A stretch of DNA of 64,000 bases. Source: Ailanthus altissimus (taxonomy: Eukaryota; Streptophyta; Magnoliopsida; Sapindales; Simaroubaceae). Location of the stretch: assembly GCA_946807835.1 (NCBI GenBank), contig OX327696.1, positions 7,700,501-7,764,500 on the forward strand, written 5' to 3'. A program made the translations under genes and the position numbers. The number at the start of each line of letters is the position of its first letter. Position 1 is the stretch's first letter. Shown one piece after another: positions 47,601 through 59,383 of the stretch. Under the pieces are notes generated by a model that was not told the DNA's origin, searched no databases, and saw only the letters and a program-made list of their open reading frames with translations.

Positions 47601-49908
47601 TGTGAGTGATTTTAAGCATAGGGTGCATGCATGTGAGTTTGTGTCTATCATTCAAATATAACATACGTATCATATACATACATGCGCAATGGATGAGCGA
47701 AATACAAATTACTCAATGATAAACACAAATAAACTTTACATGTTATCTCATAAATGTAAAATATATCAAGATTGAGAAATAGTACCTTGTCAAGCCTTTA
47801 GTATTTGGTCGAACTGGAGTACTCGCCTTTGAAGCAACCCATTCATAATTCTAATTTCTTAACACGGTGGGCTTGAGAAAACTAAAATAGCAATTTTTTC
47901 AGCAAAGGATTCAACTATTGAATCCTTGTTTCTACTTTATAGTATTGGTAACCAAAAATAGAAGAGGAAAAATGGAAGAGTTGTGTTTTTGTGCTTCCAC
48001 TTAGCAAAATTCACTTCTCTCACTTCCCTTAACCCCTTGCACGAATATTTGATAATTAATTGAGCAATTAATTACTCTTTTATTTGTTTATTATTTTCTA
48101 TTATTTTCTCACCTAATGGCATCCATTATATTTGCCATTAGTATTTTGTTTATTATTATTTTTCATTTTCTCACCTAATGGCATTCATTATGTTTGCCAT
48201 TAGTTTTTGTTTATTATTATTTACAATAAACCAAATAAAAACAAAACAAAATAAAAAATTATTTAAATGAACTTGGCCTTAATTTAGGCCAAATGAGAAA
48301 ACACTTTCTCATTATTAAGAAACATCTTAAGACCTACCATTAACAAATGCCACCAATTTATACTTATCATTTTATTTAATAAATATTAAATAAATAATTT
48401 AATCATATTAAATCATGGTAGAAACACATGCTAATTTAAATAAAAAATTAATTGTTTGATTTTAATTTAAATAATATTATTATATATTATTATTTTATTC
48501 AATAAACATTTTAATGAATAAAATATTGATATTATTTGTTTAACAAATAAGGTCATTTTTGGTAATTTCTAAATCAAACAATAATTAGCCCACATGTGCC
48601 ATGTGTCAACATTCTATTGGTCAACAACTAATTGTTAATTAATTAATGTACTTAACTCTTAAGTCTTGACACGTGCATGACAATAGGGAAATCGAAGTAA
48701 ATGTTCGATTTGCTAGAATTTTTTGGATCGAACTATTAAATCCGGTACGCTACCTTAGTGCACAATGAGTACACTTCATATTGCGGGACTCTCTAGATCC
48801 ACTCCCGATTTATCAAATAGAACTATTCTGTGAGTCCGAGATCAATGCCCCACGCATACGTCACGGATATTACAAATTAGGTCATAGCACATACATATAA
48901 TCCTTCCGTCAATCATATCCTGGAAAAGCAGGGATATAGATCACTACCGTCAAATCCCTATGTGCTCATCTGTGAACTTATCTCCAGACACGTATTTTAA
49001 TAAACAATATATACAAACACTTTTACAATATTATTTAACCATGTAGGAAACTCTTTTCCTCGGTTTGTTGCTTATGGCCATAAGACTTTTTAAGATACAG
49101 TCTTTGAGCATCTGGATATGTATAACTCATCTATGTGAGCTGACGGATTCTATATCTGTACACACCAAACTCCATAAGCATCAAACCATACCTAGTGACA
49201 CCTAACGGTTATACCGTGAAAGATCTATAAAATGCGTGAAACCAAAGTATGATGGATCACTTACAAGTCCATAGTGGTACTCAGGTCAAAGGACCACGTA
49301 TACTACTCAACTCAAGAAGACTTTCCATTGACGGCTTCATGGGATGTCTATTGAGGTCATCGTTGAGTCTGTTCAGTATTCAGTTCTCACTGAACACCTG
49401 TATATTATACGAACTTTCAATAAGCCCATGGTCAGTTAAGAATAACCATCTAAACCATTTAGGTATAGTATACACTGGTCTATGTAAAAGGTTTCCACTA
49501 TCAGACCTACATTAGTGAATTAAGACTAGGAACATATAATGTGAGAATAGACTTGCATAATAACATTTCTTAGCACCTATTGCAACTCTTACAATTATGT
49601 TATTACTAATGTATTCTTAGGTCTTTGTATCATCACAGACAAGATTCTAACACTTAGAATTCACTGATTAATATAACATGCTAACCCTTTAGCATTTATA
49701 GTTTTCAGTGATGTTAACTCTTAGCATTGATCTAAACTTCTTTAGACCAAATCTGAACCCTTTTAGATCATATAATATCTGTAGCGTTACAAGCATTGAA
49801 TTATTTAATAATAGTAATTAGCGATTTAACAAATAATAAACTGAATAAATATTATAAAATAAAATATTCATACAATAATGAGATGGCACATGAGCACAAA
49901 TCCCAATA
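47601..49908 (-). mobile_element. Solo LTR (2308 bp), long-LTR copia family, copy B
   Basis: A perfect 5-bp target duplication aatag flanks it (47596-47600 and 49909-49913). On the minus strand it begins TATTGGGATTTGTGCTCATG (TG decayed to TA) and ends CACTCACA. It is collinear with copies A, C and D. The frame at 49249-49515 is inside the LTR and not a gene. Confidence 0.9.
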
Positions 49909-49913
49909 AATAG

Positions 49914-50730
49914 TGCATCATCGACCACTATACAAGTATGCTCCTTCAAAGCTTTTACTTGTTAGGAAGTAAGGAGATCTTTTTTTGTATGCATTAAGAG
50001 TGCAAAACTCATCCTGTAAGGTTTGCAAAAAAGAAAGCATTTCAACAACCAATAAGAGGCCAATCTCACATGCCTTACAAATAAGCCAATACATTCACCA
50101 TAAACTATAAGGAGGCACTTTTCAGCTCTTAATTCTCTATATTCATCACCGGTACTAGTTCCTTGTTTGTATGGGTGAATCGCTTCCTAAGAATCGCTAT
50201 AGATGTTTCCTCATCCACAGAATAGTTGAGTTCTTTAACACGTCTGCAAAATCTTTATTTTAGAATTGCAGAGCAAATTTATCTTCTTCTTTTTGTGTGA
50301 CCCACAACGATGATTGCAGAGGAGAATACTATAGAGGCAAATATCTCAGAGAATGACCCTCCATCTTCCCGCTCTTGCCCTAGAAGAAGATGTCGAACCC
50401 TCTCCTCTTCCCACTCTCAATCTGGAGGGGGGACTAGACCTTTTAAATCACTTTCAATATTAATTGGATATTCTGTAAAAGCAAAAGATAAGAGAAAAAT
50501 AAAGAAAACTTTTACTTAGAGGAGCGAAACTTTTAGGCACATAATCAAAAGTAGTAAATGAGGAAGCCATGCTCAGCATAGAGAACCCTTACTAGCTTGA
50601 CTTAATAAACCCTTTTTAGTTTAGGAATTGGGAATTCACCACTAACCAGCTCTGGTACAACCTTCAGAATTAAAACCTCGGAGAAGAATCAAGTCTTCTA
50701 CCTTTTGGAAGCAAGAAGAGATTCCACACT
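49914..50730 (-). pseudogene. Decayed coding remnant (part 1), unrecognised
   Basis: Minus-strand sequence upstream of copy B's insertion site, with readable stretches such as DEFCTLNAYKKRSPYFLTSK and NYSVDEETSIAILRKRF and intervening stops. It lies between a truncated LTR of the same family (about 50735-51302) and the part at 46974-47600, so it may be the interior of that older element. A polybasic plus-strand frame (50310-50519) overlaps it but shows no domain. Confidence 0.4.
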
Positions 50731-50734
50731 CACA

Positions 50735-51302
50735 GATTTTAAAGTACATCGTGGGTGCATGCATATGATTGTGTACATGTTGATTAATTTTAAAATACAT
50801 GTCTAACATATATTAGGACATCGAAATTATATGTAATTAATTAACAAACACACTTAAATAACGCATTAATACAGTACGAGTAACAAAAAATATAACTTTG
50901 AAGAACTTAGCTGAAGAATTCGATATAGAGCTCACCTTCAAGCGATTCATCAAACAATTTTAATACGTAACAATTCGGTGGGATTATAAAACTAAAGTGA
51001 TAGCATTACTGTGACTTCCAACAAGTTTAAATTACTCAACCCTTGATCATTCTCTCAATTTTGACAAAAATAAAAAATAAAAAAGGGACCTAAGTATAAT
51101 TTTTTTAAAGTTTTCCCTTTGGTTGATTATGTCAACACTTTTGCATTGTTGTATATATTGTGTTGACTTTGGTCATTTGACAAGTGTCTACTAAGCCAAT
51201 GAAACCTTGTTATATGGCCTTTAAAAGCCAATCATTAAGCCATGTGGTCGCTTAAGGCTAATAAAGCCTAAGCATTTATCAACACTTTATTTAATTAATA
51301 TT
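50735..51302 (-). repeat. Truncated LTR, long-LTR copia family, copy E
   Basis: Contains the same 'gtgggtgcatgcat' word as the end of copy B (47620) and an 'aattcggtgggattataaaac' stretch matching copies B ('acacggtgggcttgag') and C ('acttttggtgagattaagg'). It stops at 51302, where copy C begins. Confidence 0.55.
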
Positions 51303-53780
51303 TGTTGGGTGTTGTATTATCGAGTGTGTGATAATTCGAGTGTATACGTAATTTTAAAAATTACTATATGCGCAGCTAAAGCATGTTATAAAATACACCA
51401 TTTTTAACAATTTCAACATATATCACATATATGTATAAGTATAACAATTATACAATTTATAAACTTAATGAACAATTGTATCACATATATGAACAAGTAT
51501 AACAATTATACAAATATATATATGATGAACAATATTGTACTAAAAACATAATGTAAAATACTCACCTAATGAAGGTAGCTTTACAAATTCTTCAAGTCCT
51601 TCAATAATCCATGTGAAAAGCTCACCTTGAAGTATATGTTGAACAATTCTAGTCCATAACTTTTGGTGAGATTAAGGAGCTAGAATGGTAGCTTAGTGTT
51701 TAGAATTTTTCAGCAACTTGTATTCAACTTCTTTGAATACATATTCTTGTTTCATAAACATGAACATTATTTAGCCATCCATGGAAGAGGAGAAGAAGAT
51801 GAAGTTTTATTTTGTTCTTGTTAATAACTCCTTACTAACATAACAAAAATCATTTTTCTCTATTGTAATTTACAATTTTTCTAAACATGTAGAAATCTGA
51901 AAAATTACAAAATAACTTCACCTTATATTCTTTCAACTCCTTGAAAGAAAAATTGAGACCAAAGAATGTCTCTCTCTCTTTCTCCATCTTGCTTGGCCAA
52001 ATTCTTCTTCTTGCAAGAATGAATTCAATTCATTTGTTTTGCCAAAAATTCATTTTGTTTATTCAACACTTTGATTAAACAAAAATAAACAAAATGAAGT
52101 GCTCCACCAATTTTATTGTTGGTCTCCCACTTAGAATTAATTAAACCAAGCACTAGAATAATGGCCACCTAAATTAATCTTTACCTAACAATTATAATTA
52201 CTTTAATTATAATGGGTAATTAAATGGCCAACATCTAGATCCCTCATTGTATTAAAATACAATGCCATAATCTATATATATTATAATATTATCTAATAAT
52301 ATAATAATAATATATGATTTAATTATTCAAAATAATTTTAAATAATTATTTTTTACCTTACTAATTTTTTACTACCATGGTTAAATGGTAAAAAGGTAAA
52401 ATCAAATCATAGAACAAATTTTGTCATTTATCAATATTCTATTAATTAATAACCCTTGTTAATTAATTAAGTGATGTACTTAACAATTAAGTCTTGACAA
52501 ATGTACAATCCGAGGGATCCCTAAACAATCGTTCTCTTTTGCTGAAATTTATTGGATCGAACTATTCAATCCAATCCGCTACCCTAGTGCGCAACGAGTA
52601 CACTTCATATTGTGAGACTCTCTAGGTCCACACCTAATTTTTCATATAGAGCTCCTCCATACGTCCATAAACAATGTCTCACACACACGTTACGGATATT
52701 ACAAATTAGCGTGTTAAACTATGCAAGTTGAGGTTATTACATATTCGTATAATTCTTTCATCATTTATATCCTTGAAGAGCAGAAATATAGATCATCACC
52801 GTCAAATCTCTTATTTGCTCAACCATGAACTTATCTCTAGATTTATATTTCATTAAACAATATCCACAAACACTTTTATGATATTGTTTATTCCTTCGGA
52901 ATATCTTTTCCGAGGTATATGCTTGCGGCCACAAGTCTTTTTGAAATATAATCTCAGAGCATTAGGATATACAACCCATTCATATGAGCTGACGGATCCC
53001 ATATTTACGCACACCGGACTCCATGAGCATCGGACCATACCCAGCGACACCCAGTGGTCAGACCATGAAAGGTTTCGGACATGTGTGGAACCAAAGCATG
53101 GTAGATCACTCACAAAGCCCACCGTGGCGCTCAGGTCAAAGGACCACAAATACTACTCAACTCGGAAAACCTTCCATTGACAGCTTTATGAGATGTCTAT
53201 TGGATGTCTTCGTGAGTCTGTTCAATATCCAGTCCTTACTAAATACCTGCATCTCTATACGAGCTTCCTACTAAGCTCATGGTTTGTTAAGACTAACCAT
53301 CTAGACCATTCAGATATAGACATACACTAATCTATATTAATAGGTTCCATCAATAGACCCGCATCGATAAAATTAGATCAGAAACATTATGTTTGAGAAC
53401 ATACTTGCATAATGACATTTCTTAGCACCATCTGCAACTCATTGCAGCTATATCATCACTAATATATTCTCAGGTCATTGTCTCATTCCAGACAAGACTC
53501 TAACTGCTTAGATTTCGCTAACTCTTATAAACTTACTAACTTTTAGTACCACTAACTCTTAGTGTTTAAAACTATTAGCGTTGCTAACTCTTAGCCATTG
53601 TCCAAACTCATTTAGACCAGATCTGAACTTCTTAAGATCATACAATGTCTGAAACGTTACAAGCATCTTACCATTTAATAATAAATAATATTAACGATTT
53701 TATTAGAAATAATAATTGTATAAATACTATCACTATATATTTATACATTATGAGATGGCACGTAAGTACAAATTCTAACA
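51303..53780 (-). repeat. 3' LTR (2478 bp) of a long-LTR copia element, copy C
   Basis: On the minus strand it begins TGTTAGAATTTGTACTTACG and ends ACAACACCCAACA. Directly before it on that strand is the polypurine tract GAGCAAGTGGGAGT (53794-53781), the expected 3' LTR signal. RNase H coding precedes the tract. The frames at 52853-53274 are within the LTR. Confidence 0.85.
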
Positions 53781-54375
53781 ACTCCCACTTGCTCTAGTGC
53801 CATTCATGATGGTATTTCATATCCATTGACTCTACGTGTTTCTCAAACACTTTTGTGAGTTAAGGCTTTAGAAAGCGGGTCCACTATAATCTTTAAGGAT
53901 GTTTTTCTAGATTTTTTTATGCATATCCATTAGCCAAGATATATTTAATTATATGGTATCTCGGCTTGAGCAATTGCCTCGTTAATGTTGCATTAAATGT
54001 GATAGGATTCATTAAGTTTAGAACTTATTCTGAGCTCTGCAACTAACTTGAGTATCCACAGAAATTCCTTTGCAAGCTTCTCAAGCTGCAACAAATTTTA
54101 TCTTTACAGTAGAATCAAATGTGGACATATAAAATTGCACTTATGCTACAAGATTTTGGTACCGTTGAGAAGAAGTACGTAATCAGATATAGACTCTCTA
54201 TCATCTGAATCAGATTAGAAGTCTAATTATACGTATCCTCTCATTTGTAAGCAACTTTATCCATAAATTAGAAACTTATCCTTCATACCTCTCAAGCATA
54301 ACTTGGATATGTTTCACCACTATAAGCTTAACACTTAAGCTCATGCACTTCTCAAGAGATCCTAAAACAAATTCA
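53781..54375 (-). pseudogene. Copia reverse transcriptase end and RNase H remnant
   Basis: The minus-strand frames, broken by many stops, retain KDKFLIYG, MRGYV, SDSDDRESISDYVLLLNGTK, EKLAKEFLW, NINEAIAQAEIPYN and a KALTHKSV-like end before the LTR. This is the order found in copia RNase H (GY.D..F.SD.DDR.S.SGYVF.LNG, KE..W, AI.QA.EP). The style fits the SIRE/Tork side of copia and differs from the element at 22257-32784. The N-terminal two thirds of the polyprotein are gone. Confidence 0.8.
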
Positions 54376-54384
54376 GCTTTTCAA

Positions 54385-55518
54385 TTTATTTTTTTGATCG
54401 AACATATTCGACTCGGTCCTCTACCCTAGTATTTAACGAGTACACTTCATATTGTAAGACTCCTTAGACGCATGTTCATTTAGCTTATGGAGCTCTTCCA
54501 TAAGTCTATGAACAATGCCCTCCTTACAGATATTATAAAATGACGTGGTGAACTAAATAAGCCGATGTCAACTATATTCATATAATCCTTCCATCACCTA
54601 TATCTTAGAAGAGTATAGATATAGATAATTACCATCAAATCTCTATGTGCTTGACTATGAACTTATCTTCAGATTTATATTTTCATAATAATATCTGTAA
54701 ACTCCTTAGTATGTTGTTTAACTATACAAAAAACTCAATTTTGAGGTTCATGCTTGTAGCCACAAGATTCATGAAAAATAATTCTCGGAGCATCAAGATA
54801 TATTACTCACCCATATGACCTGACGAATTCTATATCTATACACATCAGATTCTATGAGTATCATACTATACTTAACAACATCTAGAGGTTAGACCATGAA
54901 AAGTCTCTGCATGCATGAAATCAAAGCATGATGAATCAATCACAAGTCCACCGTGGTGCTCAGGTCAAAGGATTATGAATACTACTCAACTCAAGAAAAT
55001 CCTCAATTGAGGGCTCAATGAGATGTTTATTAGAGGTCCCCGTGACTCTTTCACTACACAATCCTTATTGAATAACTACATGCTTATACGAGCTTTCGCT
55101 AAGCCTATGGTCTGCTAAGATTAACTGTTTGAATAACCCAAATATAGACATACATTGATTCAAAAGGAATACCGCTCGATCTATGTCGGTAGCTATAGAT
55201 AAGGAATAATGTTTCCAAGAACATTTGTACAATGATATTTTTTAGCACCATTTATAACTTCTTACAATTATGTCATTACTATAATATTCTCGAGTTTTTG
55301 TCCAATTTCGGACAAAGTTTTAAATCTTAGAATGCTAATCTTTTAGCGCTTACCCAAACCTTCTTGAATCAGATTTAAACTCCTTTAGATCTAAAAATCT
55401 AAAAATGTAATAAACTTAGTACCATATAATTAAGTATTAACGATTATTTTGAAATATTTATTATAAATATCAAAATATTTATACAAAGTAGAATGACATG
55501 TAAGCACAAACTTCAAAA
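54385..55518 (-). repeat. Truncated 5' LTR, long-LTR copia family, copy D
   Basis: Collinear with copy C from its minus-strand start (55518, TTTTGAAGTTTGTGCTTACA) down to the 'gatcgaac' region near 54395, where it stops next to RNase H coding. With D, the interior and C all on the minus strand in the order D-interior-C, the simplest reading is one element whose 5' LTR tail, gag, integrase and most of RT were deleted. D and C differ at many bases, so the element is old. Confidence 0.7.
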
Positions 55519-57900
55519 ATAAATACGTCCTTAAACTATTTTTTCTTTTTCTTTGAGGTTCTTGTTTTCTTTAGCTCCTATCACAAAAAGCCCAGTAAAA
55601 CCTCTTAAAGGTCCTTTATAAAAGCTTGAAGATCTATGGTATAAACATAGATGTCAAAATCAACACAACACTAAATAAGAACAAAGAATCAAAATCTACG
55701 CCTAATTTACCTGCCTTATTAGGTATAATGCCAACTAAAGCAGATGCTTTTGCAAAAGGATTTATGGACCTAATGCTCTCAGAAGGAACTAGCGAATGAG
55801 AAGCTAGAACAAATAAAGAAAGGCTAACAACGAAGGGACCACTGGAGGAAGGAACAACACTAAAAGGATTAGCCTGTTATGAAGCCTTAAGAGAAGTAAA
55901 AGTGAAAGCAAGAACTGCCGGTTAAAAGGGTTTCTAGCATCAATTCCCTTCGGTGTACATCTCACCCAAAATACTAGGAAACATAAGTTGTTAGTTTATA
56001 TCTATCTCCGTTCCTCGATCAAACAAAAGCTATTTGACCTTATATAGCCTGGACCTGGAGCCTTGTAACATGTTGACGAAGACCTCTGAATTAATGGTTC
56101 GATCAATAAAAGGGACGACTTTGCCTCACTAGAAGAATAATAGCCCCACTCTCCTGCCGACTGATCCCGTTGATCATATAACTAGGAGGAAACGTATCAT
56201 ATTAGAGGTGAACGATCACCATGCCTAGCCTTTTACCTTACCTTAAGAAACTAGAAGGCCTGAAGTGTGGGAAAGAATGCAAGAAGTGTATGATACAACA
56301 GATAACCTTGAGGAGTAGTGGCAAAGCTCCTGAACGGCTCGTGCATAGCCGTCATCAAAAGCCTTCTTTATCTTCATGAAAAATTGCTCTTGGACGTCGC
56401 AGTTCGGCCTTATCCAATTTTGCGGTATGCTTCTTAACTTTGAGTTAGGCAACAGAAGTCGAACTCGATGGTCCGATATTGTCTCTACATCCTTCATTTG
56501 CATCAAGGAAGTAATAAAAATTCGAGGAAGCATTAATTAAGGAGAAATCTAAGATCTCACCCTCTGAGGAAACTCTTACAACTCTAATACCTAAAGTTAC
56601 TCAAGAAATAAAGAATTAAAAACCTTAAGGAGATAACGATTAATGAAGGAAGGAAAAAATAAATAAAAAATTAATAACTCACTTATATTACAGAAGAACC
56701 CCTCATAAGTATAACGCCTAAAGAAGTCTTATCATCTCATCCTTCATCATTCGGGGGAAGAAAATGTCACCGGGAAGGAATTGGTAGAACATCACATGGG
56801 TACGAAATGTCCAAACATAAAAAACAAGGGACCCAATTGAAATTCTAAGGTTTGGTGGGGTTAGGGTTCATAAACCATCCTTCATAATAAAAGCATATGA
56901 AAAATGACGCACCTTCTAAAGAGTGATATATTTCAATAACATATTTGTGTCAATAAGTGCTTTTGTGGAAATGATGCTTCTTTTAAAAGTATTTTTTTCA
57001 GGAACCTTTTTCTCATTGGAATTTAGAGAAAGGTTAGGCTGCTATTTCAGTTATAATTTTCAAATGAGGTCTATACTTTGTAAGGATAGCCAGAAATTTT
57101 CCATTCTCCATTCACCATTACAACGTGCTTCTCAAACCTGGCATTTTTTATCTTCAAAATCAAATCTTCCTCTCATTATTTAAGGACCAATAGTAGTTTA
57201 TTTTAGTATGACGAAAATTGTAAGTTAATGAGACATTATTTATGTGAAGGCAAATTGAAGAGGGATCATATGGTTTAAAAGAGCCAGATTTAAAGGAGGC
57301 GGAAGATATTATGATGAACTTGAATAAGAGACAACCTAGTAACACATAAAAAATTCATGAATGATATGAGAATCGGGAAATAGAAGCAAAGAAGATAATT
57401 CTTAAAAAGAGGAAGCTCCCTAGGTTTAACAGATGGAGGAGCACTATGTGGCTCATTGGCGAGAAGGTTATATATATCTAAATTTTGAGAAAAATAGAAT
57501 GTCATCTTTAGTTCGTTCAAAGACAAAGTGTTCAAACCTCTTACTAAGTTTTTTTTTTTTGAAAGTTTTTTAGAAATGGTTTTCTAAGGCATATAGTGAC
57601 CAAAGGAAAATAAAGAAATAATAGATTTTATGCTTTTAAATTAGGAATAAAAATGAAGAAAAAAGCAGCATGACTATTGATATTTATAAATAGAAGGATA
57701 ATTATCCACTTGTCTGACCATAATGCCAGAAACGCCATCTATGTTCAAAGAGATATGATTGCCTGAAACAATAATGCTATAAAAGAGTAAGAAAATCAAA
57801 AGCAGGATACGTGGCGTTTGCTGGTTAAAAAGTGAATAAGTGTATCACGTAAGCTTCTCTACTAAAAGACACATTCCTTTATATATGTAAGGGCATCTGT
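55519..57900 (-). pseudogene. Unrecognised decayed coding region
   Basis: Less AT-rich than the surroundings. A 96-codon minus-strand frame (56243-56533) contains RVRLLLPNSKLRSIPQNW and EQFFMKIKKAFDDGYARAVQ, protein-like in composition. Other frames at 57160-57535 (minus) and 56923-57183 (plus) are weaker. I recognise no domain and no splice structure. Its position next to the nested LTRs suggests an old element interior or a captured gene. Confidence 0.35.
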
Positions 57901-59383
57901 TGGCCTATTTTTAACAGATCCAACTAGCCTACGCTTTAGAAGCATCTCTCTTTAATAGTTGGGTCAAAGGAAAATTAAACTCAATTAATGGAAGATGCTA
58001 GCATGGTACTGCTTCAAGGTCCAATTCATTCTTCAAGCACGGGTAATTCAAACCCAATTAACGGGAAGTTGAAAACGAACTAAATTATGAATTTTAGTCT
58101 GACTTTTATTATTAAAATTATAATTTTGTATGAAAAAAAGATTTCTCACAAGTGGATAAACCCACTTAAACCTTTTTGTTAATTAAAATAAAGGATAAAT
58201 ATGTTAATATAGATGTAACATGTATAAACCATAGTTTAAATTAAATTCATACATGCGTACTTAGAAATTGAATTTAAACTTATACCTTATAAAAATATAC
58301 AAGTAATCATCATTATTTATCCATTGATTCACAACTCATTCCATTGAAATTAATCATTCAACACTATTTGTTCGAGCATACATTCCTCACACACATGTAT
58401 CTTTTTTTCTTACAAATATTAAATTGAGTATTAGAATAATTTTTCTTACAAAAGAATAAAGGGAAAATTCATCAATCAAAAGAGTAATGCAGAGACAAAA
58501 AGATATTTGATTATAGACATTTCAAATTAAAGAACTTCAATACTAAACAATGCTTTTTAATTTTACATTATATATAAAAGTAATAAATTTTTTAACTATT
58601 TTAAATTACATCTTTCTCCTTTCAATTCTTAGTTCGAAATGAGTATTTATCAAACTCACTTGATGCTCAAGTCAATTTTAAATTTAATGTACATAGAAAT
58701 TGAGAGAGAATTAAATAGATAATTTGTTTTGTGAGTGTGATAAATATGCAATATTCAAATGAGTTCACAAAATTTTGATGGAAAATAACTTTTTTTTAAA
58801 TCCTCTCAAATATAGAATCAATCTTTGCGATTTAAATTAATTATGTACTAAGTATAAATAATGTTATATTTAATATTTTTTTATTTAATATGTCAAATAA
58901 TTATTAATTAATAAAATAATATAAATTTAAAATTATTTTTATTTAATAATTATTTAATATATTATTTAAAATATTATTTAAAAAGTCATCTCAATTCTGT
59001 TCACCAATTTAATTTTTTTGTCACATTTTATTCATTCTATGATTTGTCCGGTCCCTGCATCTTGCCAATGAAAACTGAAAATCAACGATAGCTTTTGGTA
59101 TTTTGAAGGGCATCTATTCGAAAAGACCCAAAAGAATTTTAACAGAGAAGTTGTTTGAACCAAAAGTTTTCAAAATTCAAACATCTTCAGCCCTGATTTT
59201 AAAGATTTTGTCTGCCACTCAGCAGAATGTAATCATTTCAATTGGTTGTAAGAATTGAGCATTACAAGAGAGGATATACTCAGTTCGTTGCCTAGACAAA
59301 GCATTAAATCGGACAAACGGAAAGAACTCAAATCATTTCCTGCTGAAGTAAATGGGAAATTTTAACTGTTAGATCAAGTTCTA
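57901..59383. other. AT-rich DNA
   Basis: No gene seen. About 57930-58110 loosely resembles 43965-44150. A MITE-A copy lies at 58856-58984. About 59020-59340 is a moderately less AT-rich stretch without an open frame. Confidence 0.4.
58856..58984. mobile_element. MITE-A copy 4
   Basis: 'aatgttatatttaatatttt', 'atatgtcaaataattattaa' and 'ttatttaaaatattatttaa' occur in the same order as in the other copies. Confidence 0.55.

Noticed and set aside
52853..53274. Frames of 83-100 codons on both strands
   Set aside because: They lie within LTR copy C, and the homologous parts of copies A, B and D do not keep the frames.
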